Shown piece after piece: positions 36,033 through 44,667 of a DNA stretch of 64,000 nucleotides (position 1 is the first letter of the stretch; every line of letters begins with the position of its first letter). The notes beneath the pieces were generated by a model. It ran no database searches. It had not been told where the DNA came from and saw nothing but the letters and a program-made list of their open reading frames with translations. This stretch comes from Thalassobacillus devorans MSP14. Lineage in GTDB: Bacteria > Bacillota > Bacilli > Bacillales > Halobacillaceae. A program made the translations under genes and the position numbers. The stretch spans positions 1 to 64,000 of the forward strand of contig NZ_KI543238.1 of assembly GCF_000496835.1 (NCBI RefSeq). Reading direction: 5' to 3'.

Positions 36033-36554
36033 TTAAGATAATACACAAGTATCGTAAGTCCAGCGTCCTGATGTGCATTCTCTTCGTATACCTCTACAAG
36101 ATTGCTGAAGGAAAAGAGTACCAAGCATCGATTGAGTTCGCTCTTTACTGTCGTCGTCTGAGCGGTTTGAAGAAACGAGTGCTTTCATAAAATAGGCTGT
36201 AGGCAAAAGAACTCCAATACTTGATTCAAGCACAGCAAAGAAACGAGCTACTCCAATAGGTACTATATCCCCGTATCCGATTGTTAGCAGGGTAACCCCG
36301 CTAAAGTATAAAAGGTTTAGAAAGGTAGGGTCAACCGGCTTTCTCGACTTGATATTTTCCACCAGAACTACTTCATTTAAAGAAAGTACGTAATAGAGGA
36401 AGGCAAACCCTACCAGGACCCCCGTTAGTACAAAGAATAACTTTAAAAATAAAGCTGTACTGAACTTGCTTTTCCGGTAGGTTTTGTTCGTAAAGAAGTA
36501 GACAAGATTGGCAGCGATAAATACAATAGTTGCACCGAATAAGAAATTAGCCAT
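36033..36554 (-). CDS. Two-pore-helix potassium channel protein (ion channel family)
   Basis: A 173-residue membrane protein. After an N-terminal helix and a second helix (about 35-57), a pore loop carries the K+ selectivity filter TIGYGD, followed by a last helix (about 103-122). The C-terminal tail (SDDDSKERTQSM...) is short and has no RCK domain. GAAAGGTGATA precedes the ATG. Its position between lgt and an oxidase is unexplained; changed K+ flow under metal stress is a guess. Confidence 0.82.
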   Translation of the reverse strand: MANFLFGATIVFIAANLVYFFTNKTYRKSKFSTALFLKLFFVLTGVLVGFAFLYYVLSLNEVVLVENIKSRKPVDPTFLNLLYFSGVTLLTIGYGDIVPIGVARFFAVLESSIGVLLPTAYFMKALVSSNRSDDDSKERTQSMLGTLFLQQSCRGIRRECTSGRWTYDTCVLS

Positions 36555-36682
36555 ATTATCACCTTTCTATGTTTTTGTAGAGCATCTATCATTCATTACT
36601 TCCTCGGAGGTTATTTTGGTTTTTGGGGTTTTAGGGATATACTTCCGTCACGAATAGAGGTGCTTTATCTTCCTTTTAAATA

Positions 36683-36717
36683 AAATAAGCTGTTGAGAAA
36701 GCCTCAACAGCTTATTT
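36683..36717 (-). terminator. Terminator of the first multicopper oxidase gene
   Basis: A 15-bp stem AAATAAGCTGTTGAG / CTCAACAGCTTATTT around AAAGC, ending in an A/T-rich tail on both strands. Confidence 0.88.
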
Positions 36718-36729
36718 AAGCTTAAGGGA

Positions 36730-37830
36730 TTATTCTACAACTTCTATTACCGTAAACATGCCGCCCGTGTCACCATTTGCATTCATGGTGTGATGGGGTT
36801 TATGACAATGGATTGGCCATTTACCTACGTTTTCTGCAGTGAATTCAACATCCCAGGTTTCCCCTGCAGCCACATTGATGGTGTTCTTGGTAAGCTGTGC
36901 GGATGCATCAATACGGTTGCCATCAGCAGCCACCACTTTAAAGTCATCCCCATGCATGTGCATGGGATGAGAATTTCCGCTGAGGTTAGTAAATCTCAAG
37001 CGTACAGTTTCCCCTCTTTTTACCTGAATCGGTTCTGTATCTGGATAAGATTTTCCGTTGATCGTGAATGTATTCGGTTCCATCCCCATCGGATTAATTT
37101 CGTAGGCGCCCGAATCATCGCTTGCTTTTGCCGTCATTCCTTCCTTTTCTGAATGTTCTTCATCATTTGCTTCTTTATCGGAAGATGGCATAGCCATTTC
37201 CATATCGCCATGGCCTCCAGCACCTTCAAGTGTCCATTCCTGAAGCATCATGACGATGTCCCTGTCCACTTGTTGATTCTGTTTTTTCGGCTGGATGACG
37301 AAAGCTCCTCCTAGTCCCATTAATTCCTGTTTGGAAACATTGGTGTGCGAGTGATACATATAGGTACCAGACTGTTCGAGTGTGAAGGTATAAGTAAAGG
37401 ATTCGCCAGGTTCGATGGTCGGTGTATCCTGGATAGAGGTTACACCATCCATGTCATTCGGAACCTTCAAGCCATGCCAGTGGACAGATGTTGCTTCTGG
37501 GAGGTTGTTCGTCACCGTAATTTCAACCTTATCGCCTTCTTCCGCGACCAGTGTCGGACCCGGCGTACTGCCATTGTATCCCCATGCCTTTCCCTGATAG
37601 CCACTGGTGAATGTCTGTGTCACCGGCTCAGCTGTCAATTCAAAACGTTTGACTCCGTCTTCCTCTTCGCCGTGCAAAGTTTCTACTCCTGGCGATTCGA
37701 TTGGAGCTGATTTGGATGCTGGTGCAGTTACACCGGTATCGGATGTCGAAGCCAGTGTCAATTGCTGGTATATAAATGTAGAACCTATCGCGGCTAAGGC
37801 AACTAAAGTTATAATCCATTTTCTTTTCAT
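36730..37830 (-). CDS. Multicopper oxidase (exported)
   Basis: A 366-residue oxidase with an N-terminal export or anchor segment. All copper-binding motifs are present: HWHG (117-120), HSH (160-162), HPMHMHG (288-294) and HCHKPHHTM (341-349) with the type 1 Cys and axial Met. A Met/Glu/His insert (GGHGDMEMAMPSSD) at about 205-220 suits cuprous oxidase activity, oxidising Cu(I) to the less toxic Cu(II). The length is between two- and three-domain laccases. It has an activator-site promoter. Confidence 0.92.
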   Translation of the reverse strand: MKRKWIITLVALAAIGSTFIYQQLTLASTSDTGVTAPASKSAPIESPGVETLHGEEEDGVKRFELTAEPVTQTFTSGYQGKAWGYNGSTPGPTLVAEEGDKVEITVTNNLPEATSVHWHGLKVPNDMDGVTSIQDTPTIEPGESFTYTFTLEQSGTYMYHSHTNVSKQELMGLGGAFVIQPKKQNQQVDRDIVMMLQEWTLEGAGGHGDMEMAMPSSDKEANDEEHSEKEGMTAKASDDSGAYEINPMGMEPNTFTINGKSYPDTEPIQVKRGETVRLRFTNLSGNSHPMHMHGDDFKVVAADGNRIDASAQLTKNTINVAAGETWDVEFTAENVGKWPIHCHKPHHTMNANGDTGGMFTVIEVVE

Positions 37831-37863
37831 AGTACTCTCCCTTTAATAAGTTTTAGTTCTTTA

Positions 37864-37929
37864 AATTTAGCAGGTATTTATTGAGAAATTGTGCATTATT
37901 TCCAGAATATATGTGATGATTTTGTGACA
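37864..37929 (-). promoter_or_regulatory. Tandem direct-repeat activator sites plus -10 (oxidase 1)
   Basis: On the minus strand, contiguous 11-bp units read TGTCACAAAAT, CATCACATATA, TTCTGGAAATA, ATGCACAATTT, CTCAATAAATA, then a 5-base gap and TAAATT (37864-37869). Units 1-2 and 4-5 fit the repeat, so two sites lie exactly 33 bases apart. Confidence 0.7.
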
Positions 37930-38081
37930 TCATGACAAATTGGGCAATATATCAAAGAGAAGTTTTGTAATCGAATCCTTTTATAGGACCGCTACGGAAT
38001 AGAATTCGTCGGTTGAGCATGGCACAGGGAGTACTAAAAATGAATGATATCATCCAATAGCTATCAGCTTACGTATGCAAA
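37930..38081. other. Gene-free stretch upstream of oxidase 1
   Basis: Nothing is recognised between the activator sites and the next terminator. Confidence 0.4.
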
Positions 38082-38114
38082 AAACGCTTGAATGTTATTT
38101 TCATCCAAGCGTTT
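38082..38114 (-). terminator. Terminator of two-component operon 2
   Basis: AAACGCTTG pairs with CAAGCGTTT (with ATG/CAT inside), and the minus strand continues in a T run. Confidence 0.75.
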
Positions 38115-38169
38115 CAACTAATTAAACTATATTTATTAAATGAACCAGATTACTATCAAGATTTCTATT

Positions 38170-38847
38170 TTATGATCGAGGCTGCACCCACTTGTAACCG
38201 ATGCCCCACACCGTTTGAAAGTAATCATCGATCGGGAATCCGGACCCCCTGACTTTTTCCCGCATATTCCGCACATGGGAATCAATGGTACGTCCTTCTG
38301 TCTCCGAATCAAGTCCCCAAATCAACTCGATCAATTGATCGCGGTTATAGACACGATTAGGGCGCTTCATCACATAGCCGATGATGGCGAATTCTTTCGG
38401 GGTCAGTTTGATGGGTTCCTCATGGTAGGTAAGTTCATGGTTGACCCCATCCCAGGCAAGTCCATCGATTTCAATACGATCCCTCTTACCTGTTCTTCTT
38501 AACACCGCCTTTATTCGTGCTATCAGTTCATCCCCATCAAAAGGTTTTGTAACATAATCATCTGCTCCAAGCTTCAGCCCTTTGACGATATCCTCTTTTT
38601 GTTCCCGTGCGGTAATCATGATGACAGGTACCTCGGAGGTTTCCCGTATAGACTTACAAACCTCCCAGCCACTCATCTCCGGCATCATGATATCTAACAG
38701 GATGACGTCGTAAGTGGTGTGTCTTACCTGTTTGATCGCTTCCTTTCCGGATGTCGCTTGCTCACAGTGAAAGCCTTCCGGCTTTAGGTATAAAGCTATC
38801 AAGTCAAGCATCCGTTGTTCGTCATCGACTATTAACGTTTTGATCAT
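38170..38847 (-). CDS. Response regulator, OmpR family (island system 2)
   Basis: A 225-residue regulator with LIVDDEQRM, phosphoacceptor VILLDIMMPEMSG, DDYVTKPFDGDEL, and a winged helix with GRTIDSHVRNMREKV ending TVWGIGYKW. The ATG at 38847 follows GGAGGAGA; longer readings run into the kinase gene. It overlaps the kinase by 26 bases. With the regulator at 21596 it is the most likely protein to bind the island's direct-repeat promoters, one of which drives its own operon. Confidence 0.88.
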   Translation of the reverse strand: MIKTLIVDDEQRMLDLIALYLKPEGFHCEQATSGKEAIKQVRHTTYDVILLDIMMPEMSGWEVCKSIRETSEVPVIMITAREQKEDIVKGLKLGADDYVTKPFDGDELIARIKAVLRRTGKRDRIEIDGLAWDGVNHELTYHEEPIKLTPKEFAIIGYVMKRPNRVYNRDQLIELIWGLDSETEGRTIDSHVRNMREKVRGSGFPIDDYFQTVWGIGYKWVQPRS

Positions 38848-40231
38848 CTGTATCTCCTCCTGGAAGAGCAATGGTAAAAGTCGTCCCTTCATCGAGGCTG
38901 CTTTCCACGTGTATATGACCTTCATGCAGGCGAACGATTTCCTTAACAATTGCCAGTCCTAACCCGGATCCTCCACTTGATCTCGAACGAGATTTATCTA
39001 CCCTGTAGAGACGATCAAATATATACGGGAGTTCTTCTTCCGGGATCCCGCTTCCTTCATCGATAATCTTCACTTCTGCACCGGGATGCTGCGATCTGGC
39101 AACTACTTGTATCTTCGTCTCCGGTGGTGAGTGTTTCAATGCGTTATCAAGCAAATTGAGAATAATTTGCTGAAAACGCTCGGGATCCACATAGGCTGTT
39201 ACATCCACCGGACAATCCAAATGCAGTTGGATTTGTTTCTCTTCGAAAACAGGGCTCAATCGGCTGACCACCTTCTCCAAATAACCACATAATTTTACTT
39301 GCTCTGGCATAATAGCAAATTGATTCTGATCCATCCTGGCTAATGCAAATAAATTCTTTACCAGCAACGTCAATTGTTCCGTTTCCTCTTTTAAAATCGT
39401 TAAATAATGGTACCGTTCTTCCTGCGATAAATTCGTGCGACCGGCTATGTCCGCATACCCTTTGATATAGGTGAGCGGGGTCCGTAATTCGTGGGCAATA
39501 TTGGCGAGGAAATCGTTCCGTTCGCGCTTCAAATGGTCCAGGTCACGCGCAAGTGTCTGAATGGAGATAGCCAGATTACCTAACTCATCTTTCCGGTTGA
39601 TAGTTTCAAGCGAAATGTTCGTTTCTCCAGCGCTCATGCGTTCGGTCACTTGTTTCATATGGAGCAGCGGGAAAGTTAAGAAGCGCGACAATATAAATAT
39701 CGTGATGATGGTTAATAAAATGGTGAACAGCCCTATAATGACAAACTGCCGGGTCAATTCTGTCACGACACGCTGGACGACATCAGATGGGGAGAACATA
39801 AAGACATTTCCCATTCGTTGCCCGTCAATGACAATCGGTGATCGTGTCGCAATATAGGGGGCAATTCTCCACCGGTCCTCGATAATCCTGCCTTCATGGG
39901 CGATATCAGCAGTTCTGTTATTTTCAATCAGCCGAACAATTTCTTCACTAACAGTAGTCGATTTTGATAGCACTTCTCCATCGCTTCCGGTGATAACCAC
40001 ATCGGTGACTGCTTCTGTTTCCATGAGAGCTACATGCTGCAACGTGATATCATCAAAGTTTTTTTCAAGCACGTCCCGGTGACTGCTTCCACGTGCGAGT
40101 AACCCTTCTAAAACTTCATCGACCTGACTGGTCACCAGGTTGGTATACAGGACGGAAAAGAGTAAAATCTCCACAATCGCAATGAAAAGAAAAAATAAGG
40201 ACGCTACTTTCCATGATAGTTTATTGAACAT
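38822..40231 (-). CDS. Sensor histidine kinase (island system 2)
   Basis: A 469-residue kinase with two membrane helices (about 10-30 and 165-185), an extracytoplasmic loop, HAMP, HisKA (HELRTPLTYIKGYADIAG) and HATPase (NLLDNALKHS, DEGSGIPEEELPYIFDRLYRVDKS, GGSGLGLAIV). The sensor loop resembles that of the kinase at 22271, so the two systems likely arose by duplication and may sense the same kind of signal, perhaps copper. GAGGTTT precedes the ATG. Confidence 0.88.
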   Translation of the reverse strand: MFNKLSWKVASLFFLFIAIVEILLFSVLYTNLVTSQVDEVLEGLLARGSSHRDVLEKNFDDITLQHVALMETEAVTDVVITGSDGEVLSKSTTVSEEIVRLIENNRTADIAHEGRIIEDRWRIAPYIATRSPIVIDGQRMGNVFMFSPSDVVQRVVTELTRQFVIIGLFTILLTIITIFILSRFLTFPLLHMKQVTERMSAGETNISLETINRKDELGNLAISIQTLARDLDHLKRERNDFLANIAHELRTPLTYIKGYADIAGRTNLSQEERYHYLTILKEETEQLTLLVKNLFALARMDQNQFAIMPEQVKLCGYLEKVVSRLSPVFEEKQIQLHLDCPVDVTAYVDPERFQQIILNLLDNALKHSPPETKIQVVARSQHPGAEVKIIDEGSGIPEEELPYIFDRLYRVDKSRSRSSGGSGLGLAIVKEIVRLHEGHIHVESSLDEGTTFTIALPGGDTDDQNVNSR

Positions 40232-40259
40232 GATATCAAACCTCGATTTCTTTCTGTAT

Positions 40260-40991
40260 CTACCAATATGTCAACGTGTCCAGCACTCCGATAATAATCA
40301 AAAGCATACCTGCAGTACGCTGGACGATGGTCCCGGCGCGGCGTCCTTTCTTCATGAGGTTGCCACTCAGCCCGAAATAAGCAATCAGTCCGATGAATAA
40401 CAACAAAGGAATCGACGTCCCAATCCCGAATACCATCGGCATGACTGCACCATAAGGGGTTGCTACGACAATTGGCATCAACGTAAGGAAAAACAAAACG
40501 AACATGGTGGGGCAAAATGCCAGTGTAAAACTAGATCCAAGAAAGAAACTGCCCCATGGGGATTGCTGGGAGGATAACCGCTCCGGTACTTTAAATAAAG
40601 TCACGGTCTTGTTAAACTTTATCACTCCCACCAAGTATGCCCCAATAATGACCAGCAATGGGCCGATGGCTTTTCTCAACCATGGGAACATCGATTGGAG
40701 CTGCTGGAAGACATCTTTACCTAACAGCCAGAATATCAACCCTAATAATGAAAATACGACCAGCTTGCCTATAATGAACATCCAGATATGCAGCCAAGGG
40801 ATTTTTTCACGGAACGACCGGGAACCATAAAGTGTCATCGCTCCTATGTTCCCTGTCAACTGACAGGGAGCAGCAGCTCCTACAAGACCGAGAACCATGG
40901 CATAAAACAACGGCCATTCCTGTACGCTGTAGGAGAGTTGTATCACCGGCTCCATCACTACTCTGCTGAGCCAATTCAACACTTCGTACAT
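40260..40991 (-). CDS. DsbD/CcdA-like (TauE/SafE-type) membrane protein
   Basis: A 243-residue protein with six or more helices. Two Cys-Pro-type motifs, GAAAPCQLTGNIGA (about 40) and AFCPTMFVLF (about 157), lie in inverted membrane repeats, as in DsbD/CcdA/ScsB thiol reductant conductors; annotators often label such proteins sulfite exporter TauE/SafE. It is the first gene of the operon with kinase and regulator 2 and may feed reductant to outside copper proteins. AAAAGGAGG precedes the ATG. Confidence 0.78.
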   Translation of the reverse strand: MYEVLNWLSRVVMEPVIQLSYSVQEWPLFYAMVLGLVGAAAPCQLTGNIGAMTLYGSRSFREKIPWLHIWMFIIGKLVVFSLLGLIFWLLGKDVFQQLQSMFPWLRKAIGPLLVIIGAYLVGVIKFNKTVTLFKVPERLSSQQSPWGSFFLGSSFTLAFCPTMFVLFFLTLMPIVVATPYGAVMPMVFGIGTSIPLLLFIGLIAYFGLSGNLMKKGRRAGTIVQRTAGMLLIIIGVLDTLTYW

Positions 40992-41020
40992 AGTCTTTGC
41001 CTCCTTTTCATGACACTACT

Positions 41021-41053
41021 AGAGTAATAGTTATTTTTGCAGAAAACGTGCAG
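41021..41053 (-). promoter_or_regulatory. Direct-repeat activator site plus -10 (operon of system 2)
   Basis: On the minus strand: CTGCACGTTTT then CTGCAAAAATA, a 5-base gap, TACTCT (41021-41026). It implies autoregulation of system 2. Confidence 0.68.
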
Positions 41054-41162
41054 TTTTTCCGTTTCACCTTCCCACCAGGGGAGAATCGGTGGGGAAGGTG
41101 TATTTTCTCGTAGATGGAATATAAGTCGGAACCTTTATGCATTTATGAATAGATTGTGTAAC

Positions 41163-41195
41163 CTTCACAAAATCTCCATAAAAATAGGATATAAT
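41163..41195 (+). promoter_or_regulatory. Direct-repeat activator site plus consensus -10
   Basis: CTTCACAAAAT then CTCCATAAAAA (8 of 11 identical), a 5-base gap, TATAAT (41190-41195). This is the clearest example in the island. Confidence 0.8.
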
Positions 41196-41229
41196 GGTGA
41201 ACAGACATTTTATAGAGGAGTTGCTTTAG

Positions 41230-42222
41230 ATGAACAAGTTATTACTTATCACTTTGCTCAGTGTGGGCGTCATTATCGCTGGGTGTAGCCAAAATGAAGA
41301 GGAGACAAAGACAGAGGATAGCGGTCAATCGGAAACAACCAAGTCAAACGAGTCAAGTGATTCGCCTTCTAATACTTCAGATTTCCTTCAGCCGTTTGAA
41401 GGGTCTACCGACCATATCCATGGTGTGGGATACTTGCAACAGGAAAACGGAATCGCATTCGCTTCCCATACCGGGCTTAAATTTTATAAAGATGGCAAGT
41501 GGATGGAGACAACAGGCCAAAACAACGACTACATGGGTTTTACAGCTGTAGATGAGGGTTTCTATACATCAGGCCATCCCGGAAAAGATTCCGATTTGCC
41601 GAATCCGTTAGGGCTTAAGAAAAGTACGGATGGTGGGAGGAGTCTGGAAAATTTGGGATTTGAAGGAGAAAGCGATTTTCATACGATAGGGGTTGGTTAT
41701 GAAAACCACGCCATTTATCTATTGAATATGCAGCCGAACTCGGAGCTAGATGCCGGGTTTTACCGAAGTTTCGATGATGGAACATCATGGGATGCGGTGG
41801 AAGCAGAGGGATTGAACAATTCCCCATTTGCCATTGCCGTTCATCCGACCGATGAAAATATAGTTGCAGTATCAAACGAAACCGGGGTCTATCTAAGTGA
41901 AGATGCGGGAAAGACCTTTGAACCTGTCAAAGAGAACGTTCAAGGTACTGCTGTATATTTCGAAGGGGACAGGTTGTATTACGCTACGTATGATGGGGAA
42001 TCCAATTTAGCAATCATGAATCTAGAAAACCGCTCCTCTGAAACGGTGGAGCTTCCTGAATTAACGAATCAAGCCATCTTGTATCTAGCGAAGAATCCTG
42101 CGAACGAAGCAGAAATTACGCTACTAGCCAGCGATGGGGAGAAGGAAGCTGCTTATATCACGAAAGATAACGGGGAAAACTGGCAGCAAATTATTAAGCA
42201 AGGCACAGCAGTCGCTGAGTAA
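41230..42222 (+). CDS. F510_1955-type beta-propeller lipoprotein
   Basis: A 330-residue lipoprotein: signal peptide with lipobox IAGC (Cys 19), a Ser/Glu-rich linker, then a sortilin/BNR-like beta-propeller (STDHIHGVGYL, KKSTDGGRSLENLGF, YRSFDDGTSWDAVE, YLSEDAGKTFEPV, ITKDNGENWQQI). Each Asp-box marks one blade. Databases call this group F510_1955 family glycosylhydrolase, but no catalytic residues can be named. GAGGAG precedes the ATG. The methyltransferase follows in the same operon. Confidence 0.82.
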   Translation: MNKLLLITLLSVGVIIAGCSQNEEETKTEDSGQSETTKSNESSDSPSNTSDFLQPFEGSTDHIHGVGYLQQENGIAFASHTGLKFYKDGKWMETTGQNNDYMGFTAVDEGFYTSGHPGKDSDLPNPLGLKKSTDGGRSLENLGFEGESDFHTIGVGYENHAIYLLNMQPNSELDAGFYRSFDDGTSWDAVEAEGLNNSPFAIAVHPTDENIVAVSNETGVYLSEDAGKTFEPVKENVQGTAVYFEGDRLYYATYDGESNLAIMNLENRSSETVELPELTNQAILYLAKNPANEAEITLLASDGEKEAAYITKDNGENWQQIIKQGTAVAE

Positions 42223-42267
42223 TTTTGGTTTTTCTCTCATCAGCTAATAAAATAAGGGGAGACCTCT

Positions 42268-42885
42268 ATGGAGAAAAATAACCAGACCGAAACCATCAAG
42301 CAAAGGTATAACAGGATTTCCGGTGTATTCGACTTGATGGATCGGATGATCCGTGAAAAATGGCGGGAAGACCTGATGAAACATGTGAATGGAAACGTAT
42401 TGGAAGTAGGTGTCGGAACAGGCTCAAACCTTAAGCACTACCCTCTTGATGTGGAGGTGACAGGAATTGATTTCAGCCCCGGAATGCTTCAAAAAGCGAG
42501 AGAAAAAGCTGACAAGCTGCCTCAGCATGTGGAGCTGATGGAAATGGATGCCCAACAGATGGACTTTCCTGATAATACGTTTGACACGGTTGTTTCTACC
42601 TGTGTTTTTTGTTCTGTACCTGACCCAGTACAGGGCTTCAAAGAAATCCGCCGGGTCACAAAACCGTCAGGGAGAATCATTATGTTGGAGCATATGCGGA
42701 GTGATCATGAACTTAGAGGGAAAGTAATGGATTTTTTGAATCCAATCGGTTTGCATATTGTCGGGGCAAATATCAACCGCAAGACTATGGATAATATTAG
42801 GCAGGCAGGGATGAGAGTGGAAAATGAGGAATTCCTGATGTCTTCGATTATGAGAAGATTGATTCTTTCGCCTAAAAAAAAGTGA
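42268..42885 (+). CDS. Class I SAM-dependent methyltransferase
   Basis: A 205-residue cytosolic methyltransferase of the UbiE/phospholipid N-methyltransferase type. Motif I is VLEVGVGTGSNL, followed by VTGIDFSPGML (acidic Asp after strand 2) and FDTVVSTCVFCSVPDP and VTKPSGRIIMLEH. The substrate is unknown. It lies 45 bases after the propeller lipoprotein and ends at a strong shared terminator. Similar genes are common in copper islands of Bacillaceae. Confidence 0.85.
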   Translation: MEKNNQTETIKQRYNRISGVFDLMDRMIREKWREDLMKHVNGNVLEVGVGTGSNLKHYPLDVEVTGIDFSPGMLQKAREKADKLPQHVELMEMDAQQMDFPDNTFDTVVSTCVFCSVPDPVQGFKEIRRVTKPSGRIIMLEHMRSDHELRGKVMDFLNPIGLHIVGANINRKTMDNIRQAGMRVENEEFLMSSIMRRLILSPKKK

Positions 42886-42993
42886 ATGGATGAAGTACAT
42901 GAGTGGAAACCGTGCGCTGTTTCACCAAAAATCAAAAGTCAAAGTAAACTAGTTGTTTTCAAAAACTTATACTATAGGTAATGGTTGATCAAT

Positions 42994-43036
42994 AAAAGCT
43001 GAGCCGTTCACACCCACTGTGAACGGCTCAGCTTTT
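42994..43036. terminator. Bidirectional terminator
   Basis: A perfect 18-bp stem starting AAAAGCTGAGCCGTTCAC with a 7-base loop separates the convergent methyltransferase and oxidase genes. Confidence 0.95.
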
Positions 43037-43045
43037 TGTTAACGA

Positions 43046-44578
43046 TCAAGGCTGGTTGTCATATTTTTCGCCGATTTCAAACGGGGAATATACACCCTGA
43101 TAATCGACGATCGTTACCATGCCGCGATCTGCATGGTTATTATCATGACAGTGGAACAGCCATTCTCCCTTGTTGTTTGCTTCAAAATAAATCGTATATT
43201 CTTCTCCAGGCTTCACATGAATCAAGTCTTTGACGATCGGGTTCTCATAAGCACTGCCATTTTTAGAAGCAACCTGGAATCGGTGGCCATGCAGGTGCAT
43301 CGGGTGATTCATGCGCCCGGAATTCGTAATGTTCACCTTTACGATATCCCCTTCTTTTACTTGAATGGGAGGGGTGTCGGGAAAAATCTCATTATTGATT
43401 TGAAAGGCCATTCCCTGTCCCATATTCATTCCCATGCTCAAATCCATATTGTAGGTAACATCAGGATCCGGCGTTTCTTCAAAAAGTAATTTTTCACTGC
43501 CATAAGAAACCCCGTTCGCTATATCCGTGCTTGCCGCGACATCCATATCAGACGTCGGATTATCTGCATTTTCTTTTGTAACTACTGGAATTCTCATATC
43601 TTCTGCATTTTCTACATCTGTTTTTTGTGCGATGACTGCTGCATCCCTTGTCTGTTTGGTAAATTCTACGTCAATCCGTTCTCCTGGTGCAATTTCCATT
43701 ACATTCGTGGAACCTTGTTCGCCATTGACTTTTTCGGCATCATTGGCGATCACTTTCATGGAACCTTTCGGGAAAACCAATTGGTGTTGCTGGAAACCCG
43801 CGTTCACGAAACGTAGTCGAGCTGTTTCCCCTTCTTCCATCACAAGCGGTTCAATAGCTTCGCCAGTCTTTCCATTTACGGTGAAGGTATCGTACATTTG
43901 CTTCGTATCTGCTTCACCGTCACCAGACATGCCTCCCATCATCATCCCCCCCATATTGGATAGGTCTCTTTTCTCTTGATTGACAGCCCATTCGTCGAGG
44001 ATGAAGAATTCATCCTGTTCATACTCTTTTTCTTTTTCTTCAATAACCAGAGACCCGTACAAACCTTTATCTACCTGTTTGGAGCTGTGCTGGTGGGAAT
44101 GATACCAGTACGTACCTGCATCATCAGCGATATACTCGTAGGTGAATGACTCACCTGGCTGGACCGAATTCTGCGTCAGCCCTGGCACCCCATCCATTTT
44201 ATTAGGTAGCAATACACCATGCCAGTGAATGGTAACCGGGACTTCCAACTCATTTTTTAAATTGATTCGCACGTATTCCCCTTCAGTTACGCGCAACGGT
44301 TCCCCAGGTACGGTCCCGTTATAGGTCCATGCATTCACGGTCTCTCCATTGCCTATTTCCCATTCTGTCTCCTGGGCTGTGAGGTTGAACGTTTTGACCG
44401 GGCGGTCTCCCGCTTCCTGATTTCCCACTTCCATAATACTCGTACCTTCCCCTTCGGTCACTCCATCTGGTAAGGATTGAGTGTTATTGTTGTTATAAAG
44501 AGGAGAGTTAAAAAACATAACTACCCCGATTCCTAAAAGAATGATGATCATGATTGATCCGATAATTTTTCTGTTCAT
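43046..44578 (-). CDS. Multicopper oxidase (three-domain, CueO/CotA-like)
   Basis: A 510-residue exported oxidase with an N-terminal membrane anchor. The four copper motifs are intact: HWHGVLLPNKMDG, WYHSHQHSSKQ, MNHPMHLHGHRF, and FHCHDNNHADRGMV, where Cys is the type 1 ligand and Met the axial ligand. A Met-rich loop (NMGGMMMGGMSGDG) near 215 and another (DLSMGMNMGQGM) near 385 resemble the cuprous-oxidase Met inserts of CueO. GGGGTGAA precedes the ATG. Its promoter has four contiguous 11-bp units. Confidence 0.93.
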   Translation of the reverse strand: MNRKIIGSIMIIILLGIGVVMFFNSPLYNNNNTQSLPDGVTEGEGTSIMEVGNQEAGDRPVKTFNLTAQETEWEIGNGETVNAWTYNGTVPGEPLRVTEGEYVRINLKNELEVPVTIHWHGVLLPNKMDGVPGLTQNSVQPGESFTYEYIADDAGTYWYHSHQHSSKQVDKGLYGSLVIEEKEKEYEQDEFFILDEWAVNQEKRDLSNMGGMMMGGMSGDGEADTKQMYDTFTVNGKTGEAIEPLVMEEGETARLRFVNAGFQQHQLVFPKGSMKVIANDAEKVNGEQGSTNVMEIAPGERIDVEFTKQTRDAAVIAQKTDVENAEDMRIPVVTKENADNPTSDMDVAASTDIANGVSYGSEKLLFEETPDPDVTYNMDLSMGMNMGQGMAFQINNEIFPDTPPIQVKEGDIVKVNITNSGRMNHPMHLHGHRFQVASKNGSAYENPIVKDLIHVKPGEEYTIYFEANNKGEWLFHCHDNNHADRGMVTIVDYQGVYSPFEIGEKYDNQP

Positions 44579-44612
44579 CTTTGCTTCACCCCATAATTTT
44601 TATACCCTGTTA

Positions 44613-44667
44613 TGTATACCCCAAAATATTGCAGGTATTGTGCAGATGATGTAAAGAAAATATGAAA
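44613..44667 (-). promoter_or_regulatory. Tandem direct-repeat activator sites plus -10 (oxidase 2)
   Basis: On the minus strand, contiguous 11-bp units TTTCATATTTT, CTTTACATCAT, CTGCACAATAC, CTGCAATATTT, then TGGGG and TATACA (44613-44618). Confidence 0.72.
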
